Shown here: positions 54,206 to 63,064 of the stretch, one piece after another
How positions within the stretch are numbered: the stretch's first letter is position 1
Layout of the letters: each line of letters starts with the position of its first letter
Assembly (NCBI RefSeq): GCF_003001695.1
Contig: NZ_PVYX01000001.1
Span: 1,612,001 to 1,676,000 of the forward strand
Reading direction: 5' to 3'
Length of the DNA stretch: 64,000 nucleotides
DNA from: Flagellimonas meridianipacifica
Lineage (GTDB): Bacteria; Bacteroidota; Bacteroidia; Flavobacteriales; Flavobacteriaceae
Made by a program: the position numbers and the translations under genes
Notes under the pieces: generated by a model
What the model was told of the DNA's origin: nothing
Database searches by the model: none
The model's input: only the letters and a program-made list of their open reading frames with translations

Positions 54206-55341
54206 TGTCCGGAATCTACATCCATATCCCTTATTGCAAACAGGCATGTCATTACTGTGATTTTCACTTTTCTACCCAAACGCGTACAAAAAGTGCCATG
54301 CTCAATGCTTTGGTTAAAGAAGTGGAACTTAGGAAAAATGAACTTGGCAACGAGATGGTCGAAACCATCTATTTTGGGGGTGGAACCCCTTCACTCTTGT
54401 CTGCTGATGAACAGAACACCTTAATATATTGCATCTACGACCATTTTAAGGTTGTGGATAATCCTGAAATTACTTTGGAAGCCAATCCAGATGATTTGTC
54501 AAAGTCCGTTTTGAAGGAATTGTCAGAGAGTCCGATAAATAGGTTAAGTATTGGAATCCAATCCTTTTTTGAGGAAGACCTAAAATTGATGAACCGAGCG
54601 CACAATGCTAGACAAGCTATTGATTGTCTTGTGGAGGCAAGAAAATATTTCAACAATATTTCCATTGATTTGATATATGGAATTCCAGGAATGGACCATA
54701 AGCGTTGGAGGGAAAACATTCAAAAAGCTTTGGATTTGGAACTACCGCATATATCGTCCTATGCTTTGACGGTTGAACCCAAAACTGCACTTAAAAAATT
54801 CATAGAAAAAGGTCTGGTTCCCAATGTGGATGATGAACAGGCAGAAGAGCAATTTCATATTCTTCTGGAAACATTGGAGGGCGAAGATTATGTCAATTAT
54901 GAAATCTCCAATTTTGGTAAACCCAATTTTTTCTCCAAAAACAATTCTTCCTACTGGAAAGGAAAATCCTATTTGGGAATTGGTCCCTCAGCCCACTCTT
55001 TTGATGGTTCCACACGAAGTTGGAATGTTAGAAACAACATCAAATACATTAAGGCCATTGAAGAAAACAAGTTGCCAATTGAAAGGGAAGAGCTTTCAGT
55101 TACGGACCAATACAACGAGTATGTTATGACGGGTCTGAGAACCATTTGGGGAGTTTCCCTTGAAAAGGTTGAACGTGATTTTGGAAAGCAGCACCTGGCT
55201 TACCTTCAGATGCAGTCTGATAAACACATTAAGGAACACCTTTTGTATCTGGATGGAGATAGGCTGTTGGTTACCAAAAAAGGGAAGTTTTTGGCGGATG
55301 GAATTGCTTCGGACCTATTTATGGTTAATTTGGTAATATGA
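54205..55341 (+). CDS. hemW: Radical SAM protein HemW (heme chaperone)
   Basis: The 378-residue protein has the radical SAM motif CKQACHYCDF near 10-19 (CxxxCxxC), the GGGTPSLL segment, and the C-terminal HemN-like domain (YEISNFGKPN...SYWKGKSYLGIGPSAHSF). It resembles coproporphyrinogen III oxidase HemN but lacks its extra N-terminal residues, so it is a heme-inserting HemW. It overlaps the DUF3667 gene by one base and the cyclase gene by four. Confidence 0.93.
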   Translation: MSGIYIHIPYCKQACHYCDFHFSTQTRTKSAMLNALVKEVELRKNELGNEMVETIYFGGGTPSLLSADEQNTLIYCIYDHFKVVDNPEITLEANPDDLSKSVLKELSESPINRLSIGIQSFFEEDLKLMNRAHNARQAIDCLVEARKYFNNISIDLIYGIPGMDHKRWRENIQKALDLELPHISSYALTVEPKTALKKFIEKGLVPNVDDEQAEEQFHILLETLEGEDYVNYEISNFGKPNFFSKNNSSYWKGKSYLGIGPSAHSFDGSTRSWNVRNNIKYIKAIEENKLPIEREELSVTDQYNEYVMTGLRTIWGVSLEKVERDFGKQHLAYLQMQSDKHIKEHLLYLDGDRLLVTKKGKFLADGIASDLFMVNLVI

Positions 55342-56090
55342 TTGCCACAATTACACGAGGCTCAACCCAGTATCAAATCGATTTAGCAAATCCTATTGAC
55401 ATTTCCATTCCGCTTGTAGGGGGTAAAGACAATGTCAATGCCTGGTATTTGGAACCACCGATCATTGAACCCGTCAAAACAGAAGGATTCATTGGAAAAG
55501 TTGCCGAAGGAGGTAGTGTCAATTTTAATATGGTACACTTCAACCCCCATTCGCATGTGACCCATACAGAATGCTCGGGTCATATTACCAGAGAGGTGCA
55601 TTCCGTGAATAGACATTTGAACAATTATTTTTTTTGGGCCAAATTGGTGACGGTTGCTCCTGAAAAAATAGGAGATGATTTTGCGATTTCGGCCAAGCAA
55701 CTGGAATATGTATTGGACGACAAAAGTACGGAAGCCCTTATTATTAGGACTATTCCAAATGTTGAGGCTAAAAGGTCCAAGGATTATTCCAATACAAATC
55801 CAGCGTATCTCTTGGAAGAGGCTATCCATTTTTTGGTGGACCATGATGTAAAACATCTTCTTGTGGATCTTCCTTCGGTGGACAAAGAGCGGGACGGAGG
55901 ACAACTGGCATCGCACAAGGCATTTTGGAACATAGGTGGAGAGGAACGTTCGGATGCTACAATAACAGAGTTGATTTATGTTCCCAATACCATTGAAGAT
56001 GGAATGTACTGGCTCAACTTGCAGGTGGCACCTTTTGAGAATGACGCTGCACCGAGTAGACCAGTTCTATTTAAAATTTTAGAAACATGA
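55338..56090 (+). CDS. Cyclase family protein (kynurenine formamidase-like)
   Basis: A 250-residue protein of the putative cyclase/kynurenine formamidase fold. The metal-binding region reads HFNPHSHVTHTECSGH near 70-85, a variant of the HxGTHxDxxxH motif. Related enzymes hydrolyse amides or esters with a metal. The substrate is not clear; linkage to tryptophan breakdown is not supported by neighbours. Overlaps hemW and the next gene by four bases each. Confidence 0.8.
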   Translation: MIATITRGSTQYQIDLANPIDISIPLVGGKDNVNAWYLEPPIIEPVKTEGFIGKVAEGGSVNFNMVHFNPHSHVTHTECSGHITREVHSVNRHLNNYFFWAKLVTVAPEKIGDDFAISAKQLEYVLDDKSTEALIIRTIPNVEAKRSKDYSNTNPAYLLEEAIHFLVDHDVKHLLVDLPSVDKERDGGQLASHKAFWNIGGEERSDATITELIYVPNTIEDGMYWLNLQVAPFENDAAPSRPVLFKILET

Positions 56091-56449
56091 AAACCGTACT
56101 TAAGCTAGAAGAGTTGATGATGTTCTTACTGGGATATTTTCTTTTCATGCAAATGGATTTACCATGGTGGTGGTTCTTTGCATTGTTATTGGCACCAGAT
56201 ATTGGAATGCTTGGTTATATTTTTGGAAACAGGGTAGGCGCATTTACTTATAACATTTTTCATCATAGAGGATTGGCCATACTTCTTTACTTTATTGGAG
56301 TAAGCCACTTATATGTTCCAGAAACAGAACTAATAGGAATTATTTTATTTTCACATATCGCAATGGATAGGATGTTTGGTTATGGACTCAAGTATGAAAA
56401 AGGGTTTAGATTTACCCATCTCGGTGAAATAGGAAAAAAACATGGATAA
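56087..56449 (+). CDS. DUF4260 domain-containing membrane protein
   Basis: A 120-residue hydrophobic protein with three or four helices and the family segment LAPDIGMLGYIFGNRVGAFTYNIFHHRG followed by HIAMDRMFGYGLKYEKGFRFTHLG. Function unknown; the conserved His and Asp residues suggest metal binding. It overlaps the DUF4230 gene by 8 bases. Confidence 0.88.
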   Translation: MKTVLKLEELMMFLLGYFLFMQMDLPWWWFFALLLAPDIGMLGYIFGNRVGAFTYNIFHHRGLAILLYFIGVSHLYVPETELIGIILFSHIAMDRMFGYGLKYEKGFRFTHLGEIGKKHG

Positions 56450-57065
56450 CCTTATCGATTCCATATTGGGCTTAATTTTAGGAGGCATCCTAATGTACTG
56501 GTTGTTCTCGTTGTTCAGAAAAAAACAGAATAAAGAGCTCACCGAAAAGCAATCCACAGTTTTATTGGATAAGATTAAAAGCGTTTGCAAATTGGTTTCG
56601 GTAGAAGGTGATTTTGCTGAAATCTATCACTATGAGAATACCAAGGAAAGTTTTATGAATCTATTCAGTAGCAAGAAAAAAGCGCTGATAATCGTAAAGG
56701 CTAAAGCCCATATTGGATATGACCTCAAAAAGTTGAAGCTGTCAGCCAATAATGAAAAAAAGAAAATTATACTGAACGATTTTCCCGAACCCGAAATACT
56801 GTCCATAGAACCGGACCTTCAATTTTATGATATTAAGAATGGTCTTTTCAACAGTTTTTCGCCAGATGATCTTACCAAGCTGAATGTGGAAGCGAAAGAA
56901 CATATTAAACAAAAGATACCTGATAGTGGTTTAATGGACACGGCGAAGAAAGAAGCCTTGCAAGCCGTTCTTGTAGTAGAGAAGATTGTAGAGACAATAG
57001 GTTGGACTTTGGATTACTCAACATTGGAAATCTCTGAAAAGGACCAAAAGTTTTTGGATTCTTAG
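56442..57065 (+). CDS. DUF4230 domain-containing protein
   Basis: The 207-residue protein has one N-terminal membrane helix (ILGLILGGILMYWLFSLF) and a soluble DUF4230 domain that includes SVEGDFAEIYHYENTK and KKALIIVKAKAHIGYDLKKL. Members are anchored periplasmic or cytoplasmic proteins of unknown function. Last gene of the plus-strand run starting at 52422; it converges on the serine hydrolase gene. Confidence 0.85.
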   Translation: MDNLIDSILGLILGGILMYWLFSLFRKKQNKELTEKQSTVLLDKIKSVCKLVSVEGDFAEIYHYENTKESFMNLFSSKKKALIIVKAKAHIGYDLKKLKLSANNEKKKIILNDFPEPEILSIEPDLQFYDIKNGLFNSFSPDDLTKLNVEAKEHIKQKIPDSGLMDTAKKEALQAVLVVEKIVETIGWTLDYSTLEISEKDQKFLDS

Positions 57066-57081
57066 CTGTAGAAACTAAAAA

Positions 57082-58611
57082 TCATTGATTATTTTGATTT
57101 TCTTTAAGCCATCTTTGGGCTTCCATGGTATACCACCAAGGGGAGAAGTTTTTGGCCTCTGCAATTTTTCTGTAATGATATAGACTACTGTCCTGTTGCT
57201 GTTTTATTTCAAAGTAGTTTGCCATGTAATAATTGGCGTAAGGATTGTCCTCATCATGCTTCAATACTTTTTGCCCCAGTGCTTTGAACTGAATGTCAAA
57301 ATCTTTGAATTCTTGTTTACCGCGAAATGCATCCATCGATTTGCGCATGAACAAATTTCGCATAAGAACCAAGTCTCCATATTCTTTGTAGTCTTCAAAT
57401 AAATCAAATGTTTGACCCAACAATTGTTTGCTAAGTTCACCTTCCTCTTTGGCGTAGCGATACATAAAAGTTGCAGCCAAGGATTGCGCTAACAACTTTT
57501 TTCTGTATAACTCGTGGTTGTTTTCCGTCAACCTTTCTTTTATGGCAGGAAGTGTAGATTGGTCCTCTAAAAGTGGAACATCACTTAGTTTAAAGACATA
57601 ATTTTTTAAAAAGCTGAGTGCAAATAGAGAATAGGTGACATCACCGGCAATCAATCTGGCCGGATCGCTCATTAAATTGTTGTTTGCAGCAATAATGAAT
57701 GTCAAGTCTTTCTTGGGCACTTTTAAGAACAAACTGGAATAGCAGTCGTATTGTCCGTAGCCCCATACGAGTTGCTCATTCAAAAACTCCTGTGTAAAGA
57801 CCCCAAGGCCATACGGATTTCCACTACCAAATGGAGTGAACATTTTGTCTCTGGAGGTTTTGGTCAATAGGATATTGTTATCCAAAGCCGTGCTTAGTAT
57901 GGACAGATCGTAAACAGTAGATGATATTCCAGCGGCGGCAGAATACCCATAATCTATAAAGCCAGGATAAGCTTTTCGTTCCATATATCCCTCAACCGGT
58001 TCCCCACCCAAGAAATAGGGTTGTGCCACTTTTCTTTTCTCAAATACCACCTGAACAGAATCTTTCAATAAATAGGTGTTCATCAGTTTAAGAGGATTTA
58101 TGATTCTTTCATAAATATTAGTTTTGAAATCTTTTCCTGTGGCCTTTGCGATGACATCCTCAAGCATCATAAATCGAGTATTGTTATAGTAGAAGTGTTT
58201 TCCAGGAATACCTTGAGAGGTATGTGAAAGGACGTGCTTTATTTGAATAGAGTCACCCAAACTCTGGTTGTCAATGTATGTGTTGATGGGTTCATCCAAC
58301 GATATCTTTTCCTCTTCAACCAATTGCATTATCGTGATACCAGAAAACATTTTGGTTAGTGACGCCATTTGAATAGTGGTAACCGAATCCACGGGAATCT
58401 TCAAATCAATGTCTGCCATCCCTGAATAATCTTCATAAATAATCTCATCTCCTTTTTTAATCAGTACACTCAAACCTGGTATTTGAAAATATTCCTGTAG
58501 TAGGGACAGTTCTTCCGAAAACTTTTCTTTGGGTTTAATTGGCTCACTTTCGGTGTTGGAACATCCAATAGTAAATAACAGGATTAGTGAAACGATTGGA
58601 AACCTATACAT
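57082..58611 (-). CDS. Serine hydrolase (beta-lactamase class C / DD-peptidase-like) lipoprotein
   Basis: The product of about 509 residues starts MYRFPIVSLILLFTIGCS, a lipoprotein leader (ATG at 58611; an in-frame start at 58719 would hide it), and continues with a beta-lactamase-like domain: SLTK (the SxxK motif in TTIQMASLTKMF), YNNT tyrosine motif near HFYYNN, and GYGQYDC. The last 150 residues are helical repeats. It may act on peptidoglycan peptides or another ester/amide. Its exact substrate is not known. Confidence 0.85.
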   Translation of the reverse strand: MYRFPIVSLILLFTIGCSNTESEPIKPKEKFSEELSLLQEYFQIPGLSVLIKKGDEIIYEDYSGMADIDLKIPVDSVTTIQMASLTKMFSGITIMQLVEEEKISLDEPINTYIDNQSLGDSIQIKHVLSHTSQGIPGKHFYYNNTRFMMLEDVIAKATGKDFKTNIYERIINPLKLMNTYLLKDSVQVVFEKRKVAQPYFLGGEPVEGYMERKAYPGFIDYGYSAAAGISSTVYDLSILSTALDNNILLTKTSRDKMFTPFGSGNPYGLGVFTQEFLNEQLVWGYGQYDCYSSLFLKVPKKDLTFIIAANNNLMSDPARLIAGDVTYSLFALSFLKNYVFKLSDVPLLEDQSTLPAIKERLTENNHELYRKKLLAQSLAATFMYRYAKEEGELSKQLLGQTFDLFEDYKEYGDLVLMRNLFMRKSMDAFRGKQEFKDFDIQFKALGQKVLKHDEDNPYANYYMANYFEIKQQQDSSLYHYRKIAEAKNFSPWWYTMEAQRWLKENQNNQ

Positions 58612-58797
58612 GGTCGGTCTAAATTTTGGGAAGCAATAAAATTTTAAAACGCTAATCATAGCGTTTAATAGAGTTCGATAATTTCTTTTTGTTACGGTAT
58701 CTTTAAAAAATATTTCCAAGTTATAATGAATATCTTATTTGATTGAAGCAACTTTGATCATACTCATAAAATACTAATAGTTTGATTTGGCTGTATA

Positions 58798-59199
58798 ATG
58801 AAAACAACACATATTGCGATTTTGATTTTTGGGTTCCTAACCATAAATGGCTTTTCCCAATCCGAAAAAGAAGTATTGACTTTTGACCCGGCTTTTGCCC
58901 ATACCGTATACTTTTGGTTTAAAAACCCAGATGACGCAGATGGAAGGAATAGATTTGAAGCTTCCTTGAAGAAGTTTTTAAGGGATTCCAAATTCGCAAA
59001 AACCAACTTTATAGGTGTGCCTCCAAAATCCACTAGGGAAGTAGTGGATGATTCGTTTACGTATTCACTTATTGTAACGTTTGATTCTGCAGAATCCCAG
59101 GAAGGATATCAGAAAGAAGAAGCCCATTTGTTGTTCATTGAAGAATGCAAGGACCTATGGGATAAAGTGGTGGTCTATGATTCTTATGGTCTTAAGTAA
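58798..59199 (+). CDS. Secreted Dabb (stress-responsive alpha/beta barrel) protein
   Basis: A 133-residue protein with a signal peptide (MKTTHIAILIFGFLTINGFS) and a dimeric alpha/beta barrel domain: FAHTVYFWFKNPDD near 33-46 and SYSLIVTFDSAESQEGYQKEEAH near 94-116. Cytoplasmic relatives are stress proteins; an exported form is common in Bacteroidota. The function is unknown. It shares its last base with the next gene start. Confidence 0.8.
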   Translation: MKTTHIAILIFGFLTINGFSQSEKEVLTFDPAFAHTVYFWFKNPDDADGRNRFEASLKKFLRDSKFAKTNFIGVPPKSTREVVDDSFTYSLIVTFDSAESQEGYQKEEAHLLFIEECKDLWDKVVVYDSYGLK

Positions 59200-59558
59200 T
59201 GGATGTAGAATCGTTTAGAAGCTATTGCCTCAATAAAAAAGGAGTTACAGAAGAGTTTCCCTTTGATGAATCCACTTTGGTTTTTAAAGTGATGGGCAAG
59301 ATGTTTGCTCTGGTCGCTTTGGAAAGACTTCCATCCCAATGTAATTTAAAGTGTGACCCAGATAGGGCCTTGGAACTACGAGAGGAATATGAAGGACTTA
59401 TTATTCCAGGGTATCACATGAGCAAAAAACATTGGAATACCCTACTGCTCGATAGTCTCCCTCCAAACTTGATTATTGAACTTGTGGACCATTCCTACGA
59501 CCTAGTCGTTTCCAAATTGCCCAAAACAATTCGTGAACAAATGCAAAATATGCCTTAA
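59199..59558 (+). CDS. MmcQ/YjbR family protein
   Basis: The 119-residue protein is a complete member of the CyaY-like, putative DNA-binding MmcQ/YjbR family: LNKKGVTEEFPFDESTLVFKVMGKMFAL at the start and IPGYHMSKKHWNTLLLDSLPPNLIIELVDHSYDLV at the end. The role is not known. Start overlaps the Dabb stop. Confidence 0.88.
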   Translation: MDVESFRSYCLNKKGVTEEFPFDESTLVFKVMGKMFALVALERLPSQCNLKCDPDRALELREEYEGLIIPGYHMSKKHWNTLLLDSLPPNLIIELVDHSYDLVVSKLPKTIREQMQNMP

Positions 59559-59668
59559 TAATTCATCGAAGGGTTTTTGCCACTCGTCGATAGTTTTATT
59601 TGGGTTAACCTTTTTGTAGTCTTTTTCTTAACTTTATTTCAAACATTTGTAACCTAAAGAAAAGTACC

Positions 59669-60067
59669 ATGAATGTTCTGTTCATTGAAGACGATATGAT
59701 CGAGACCATGAAAATGCAAAGAGCTATTTCTAAGTTTCAATCCAAGCATAAAATAATTGAAGCTAAAAATGGCGAGGAGGCCTTGGATATTTTAAAACAA
59801 GGGAATCTACCAGACATTATTTTATTGGATTTGAACATGCCGCGTATGAGTGGTACAGAATTCCTTTCTGTTTTAAAAGCAGATGAGAAGCTTAAATACT
59901 TACCCACCATTATATTGACCACATCCGAAAATAGGGTCGATTTATTAAAATGCTTCGAGATTGGTATAGCAGGTTACATTATCAAGCCGCTCAAATATGA
60001 GGATTACGAAGCAAAACTAAAACGTGTTTTTGAGTACTGGGAAATCAGTGAATTGATCAAAGCCTAA
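59669..60067 (+). CDS. Single-domain response regulator
   Basis: A 132-residue CheY-like receiver (IEDDMIETMKM; phospho-acceptor Asp in IILLDLNMPRMSGTE near residue 53; TTSENR and IIKPL at the usual places). It has no output domain, so it must signal through protein contact. It lies just upstream of the H-NOX and kinase genes and is probably the kinase's partner. Confidence 0.92.
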   Translation: MNVLFIEDDMIETMKMQRAISKFQSKHKIIEAKNGEEALDILKQGNLPDIILLDLNMPRMSGTEFLSVLKADEKLKYLPTIILTTSENRVDLLKCFEIGIAGYIIKPLKYEDYEAKLKRVFEYWEISELIKA

Positions 60068-60144
60068 CAAAAATCCGCATTTCACAACATTCTTTTTAGA
60101 CTAAGTAGTCCAATTCCTACTTTTAAATCATAATATTCTTTATT

Positions 60145-60687
60145 ATGAAAGGAATTGTATTTACCGAGTTTTTGGAAATGGTGGAATCCACTTTTGGATT
60201 GCACGTAGTGGACACCATTATAGAAAACAGTGACCTTCCCTCAAGTGGAGCCTATACTTCTGTCGGAACCTATGATTTTAATGAGATGGTGGCCTTGCTT
60301 ACCGAATTGAGCAAAGAGACCAATATTTCCATAAATGATTTATTGTACTCTTTTGGGCATTATCTATTCACGGGTTTGGCTCAAGCACATCCCGAAGTGG
60401 TTTCCAGCTACAAAACTCCCCTGGCTCTCCTTTGCTGTATCGAGGATCATATCCACATACATGTAAGAAAGCTTTATCCAGATGCTGAACTTCCACAATT
60501 CAAGATTCTTTCCAAAACTGACAACACCCTAGAAATGATTTACAGTTCTTCCCGAGGACTTTATGCCCTAGCGCATGGACTCATCGTGAAGACCTTTGAA
60601 CACTTTGAAAAAATGGTTAAAGTAGAATACAAATTACTCAATGAAAATGGAACTGAGGTCAAATTTGCAATTGTCCAAAATGGATAG
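60145..60687 (+). CDS. H-NOX heme nitric oxide-binding protein
   Basis: The 180-residue protein is a complete H-NOX domain. The proximal heme histidine is H104 in IHIHVRKLYPDAELP, and the YxSxR heme-propionate motif is Y133-S135-R137 (YSSSRG). H-NOX proteins bind NO and control a linked kinase or cyclase. The next gene, a histidine kinase, overlaps it by 8 bases, which fits the usual H-NOX/kinase pair. Confidence 0.93.
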   Translation: MKGIVFTEFLEMVESTFGLHVVDTIIENSDLPSSGAYTSVGTYDFNEMVALLTELSKETNISINDLLYSFGHYLFTGLAQAHPEVVSSYKTPLALLCCIEDHIHIHVRKLYPDAELPQFKILSKTDNTLEMIYSSSRGLYALAHGLIVKTFEHFEKMVKVEYKLLNENGTEVKFAIVQNG

Positions 60688-63064
60688 AAATGAAACTTCC
60701 ATGCTTAAAAGGGCCGTTGAACGAGAGAAAAAAGCTCGTAAGGCAGCAGAAAACCTTTTGGAACAAAAAGCAAAGGAACTCTATGATGCATCCCTTCATT
60801 TGAGGGAAGCCAATGGTCGTTTGGAAACATTGTTGAATAAACAGCAGGGTAATTCAATTAATAACGATTTTATAAATATCATTGATCCATACGTGGTAAT
60901 GGGCTTGGACACCAAGGTCATCAACATGAATACTTCGGCCAAGGAATTTCTTGGTTTTGATCATACAGAAAAAGAGGTCTACCTCTCTGGATTGGTACAC
61001 AAAGACTATGTGGAATATACCGCAGAATCATTTCAAACATTGCTTCAGGTTGGAATCTTGAAGAATTATTCCGCAAGAATCTTTGTGAAAGATGGCAAAG
61101 AGAAACATGTGAACATAAATGCCAGCCTTATTTATGACAAAGAAGGAAGACCGATAGCAGCTCAGGGAGTCATTCGGGACATTACCCAGGAAATGGAAAT
61201 AAAAAAATTGTTGCATCAGCAAAAAAAGCAACAAGATATTATAGTTGAAAACTCTCCTTTGGGGATTCTGCTTATAGTCAAAAACAAAATTGTGAAAGCG
61301 AATCGCTCATTTATTGATTTATTGGAATTCTCCGAGGAAGAATTAATCAATAGAACTTTGGATGAAATTTCTTCGTTGGAGGATAGTAATCTGTATGAGA
61401 ACCTTACCCAAAACAAAAATGGAGACGACCTAAAGAAGTTTGCCGTTATCCGAAAGTTTTTCATGAAAAGTGGAGGGAAATTATTCGGTAAAACTTCAAT
61501 AAGCTCTATAGTGGATGAAAATGGAGAGGTTACTTATAGTGTGGCCATGATTGAGGACATTACACAGGAAAAAAAATCTGAAGAGAAACTAAGAGCCTCT
61601 GAAGAAAGATTGGCAAAGTTGATTAAGAACCTACAAACGGGAATACTGTTGGAGGACCAAGACAGAAAAATTGTCTTGGCCAATCAGAAATTCTGTGATC
61701 TCTTTGGAATACCTCTATCACCTGAAAAACTAAAAGGTATAGACAGTAAGAAATCAATTGATAAATACAAGCATCTGTTCTCGGAATCTGAAATGGCGAT
61801 ACGCCGTATTGATTATGTTTTGGACAAGAAAGAAGTGGTCACTTCGGACGAGATGGAGCTTTTGGATGGGAGGACCTTTGAACGTGATTACATCCCCTTG
61901 TTCAGCAATGGCGAGTATCAAGGACACCTTTGGAGCTACCAAGATGTTACCCTCAGGAAAAACTATCGAAAGAACCTCGAAGCCCAAAAAGAAAAATATG
62001 GGAGCATAATTGCCAACATGAACTTGGGACTTGTTGAGGTAGACGATGAGGATAACATACTAATGGTAAACCAAAGCTTCTGCGACATGGTGGGGTACAC
62101 CCCAATGGAGCTTATGGGCAAAAACGCGGTTGAAGTGGTCAACATGGTGGAAGAGGACCGTGAAAAACTAGAGATTCACAATAGAAAAAGAAAACAAGGG
62201 ATATCAGACTCATATGAAGTGGCAGTACTTACCAAAACTGGGGAGAAACGTTTTTGGTTGATAAGCGGAGCGCCAAAGTATGATGATTTTGGCAATGTGG
62301 TAGGATCTATTGGAATCCACTTGGATATCACAGAACAGAAAAATCTTGAGCTTCAAAAAGAAAGTCTCTTGGAGGAATTGGAAGCCAGTAATAAAGGCCT
62401 TCAAGAGTACGCCCATATTGTTTCGCACGATTTGAAATCCCCATTACGTAGCGTAAGTGCCTTAGCCACTTGGCTCTATGAGGACTATAAGGACAAATTG
62501 GACGAGACGGGGAGCTACAACCTAAAGATGATGCAGGAGAAGATCGAGGGTATGGACAAGCTCATTACAGGTATCTTGAAGTATTCAACTGTAAACAGTG
62601 ATGTATTTGACAGTACCGAGGTGGATGTCAATGAGGTCATCAAGGAAATAGCGGAGATAATCTACATTCCTGAAAATGTTACCATCAATATTGCCCAAAA
62701 GCTACCGATAATCAAGGCGGATAAAACCAAAATTCACCAACTGTTCCAAAACTTTTTAAGCAATGCCGCGGTGAATATAGACAAACCTAAGGGCATCATT
62801 GAAATTGATTTTAAAGAGACCGAGAGATATTGGGAATTCAGTGTAAAGGATAATGGTGTAGGCATTCCTGAAGAATACCATGAAAAGATATTCCAGATTT
62901 TCCAATCTATTGGAAACCAAGAGCGCTCTACCGGAATAGGCCTTTCCATAGTAAAAAAGATAATAGACCGATATGAGGGCAAAGTGTGGCTAGACAGTGA
63001 AATCGGAGAGGGAACCACATTCTACTTCACTTTGACTAAAAATCCAAAAAACCAGAAAAAATGA
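60680..63064 (+). CDS. Multi-PAS sensor histidine kinase (H-NOX-linked)
   Basis: A cytoplasmic kinase of about 794 residues starting MDRNETS at 60680. It has an N-terminal coiled coil (about 5-60), four PAS/PAC domains (about 70-580, with PAC-like segments such as AQGVIRDITQEME and VGSIGIHLDITEQK), a HisKA domain with YAHIVSHDLKSPLR, and an ATPase (DNGVGIPEEY, STGIGLSIVKKI). No transmembrane helix is seen, so the signal is internal, consistent with NO relayed by H-NOX. Its partner could be the receiver at 59669. Confidence 0.92.
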   Translation: MDRNETSMLKRAVEREKKARKAAENLLEQKAKELYDASLHLREANGRLETLLNKQQGNSINNDFINIIDPYVVMGLDTKVINMNTSAKEFLGFDHTEKEVYLSGLVHKDYVEYTAESFQTLLQVGILKNYSARIFVKDGKEKHVNINASLIYDKEGRPIAAQGVIRDITQEMEIKKLLHQQKKQQDIIVENSPLGILLIVKNKIVKANRSFIDLLEFSEEELINRTLDEISSLEDSNLYENLTQNKNGDDLKKFAVIRKFFMKSGGKLFGKTSISSIVDENGEVTYSVAMIEDITQEKKSEEKLRASEERLAKLIKNLQTGILLEDQDRKIVLANQKFCDLFGIPLSPEKLKGIDSKKSIDKYKHLFSESEMAIRRIDYVLDKKEVVTSDEMELLDGRTFERDYIPLFSNGEYQGHLWSYQDVTLRKNYRKNLEAQKEKYGSIIANMNLGLVEVDDEDNILMVNQSFCDMVGYTPMELMGKNAVEVVNMVEEDREKLEIHNRKRKQGISDSYEVAVLTKTGEKRFWLISGAPKYDDFGNVVGSIGIHLDITEQKNLELQKESLLEELEASNKGLQEYAHIVSHDLKSPLRSVSALATWLYEDYKDKLDETGSYNLKMMQEKIEGMDKLITGILKYSTVNSDVFDSTEVDVNEVIKEIAEIIYIPENVTINIAQKLPIIKADKTKIHQLFQNFLSNAAVNIDKPKGIIEIDFKETERYWEFSVKDNGVGIPEEYHEKIFQIFQSIGNQERSTGIGLSIVKKIIDRYEGKVWLDSEIGEGTTFYFTLTKNPKNQKK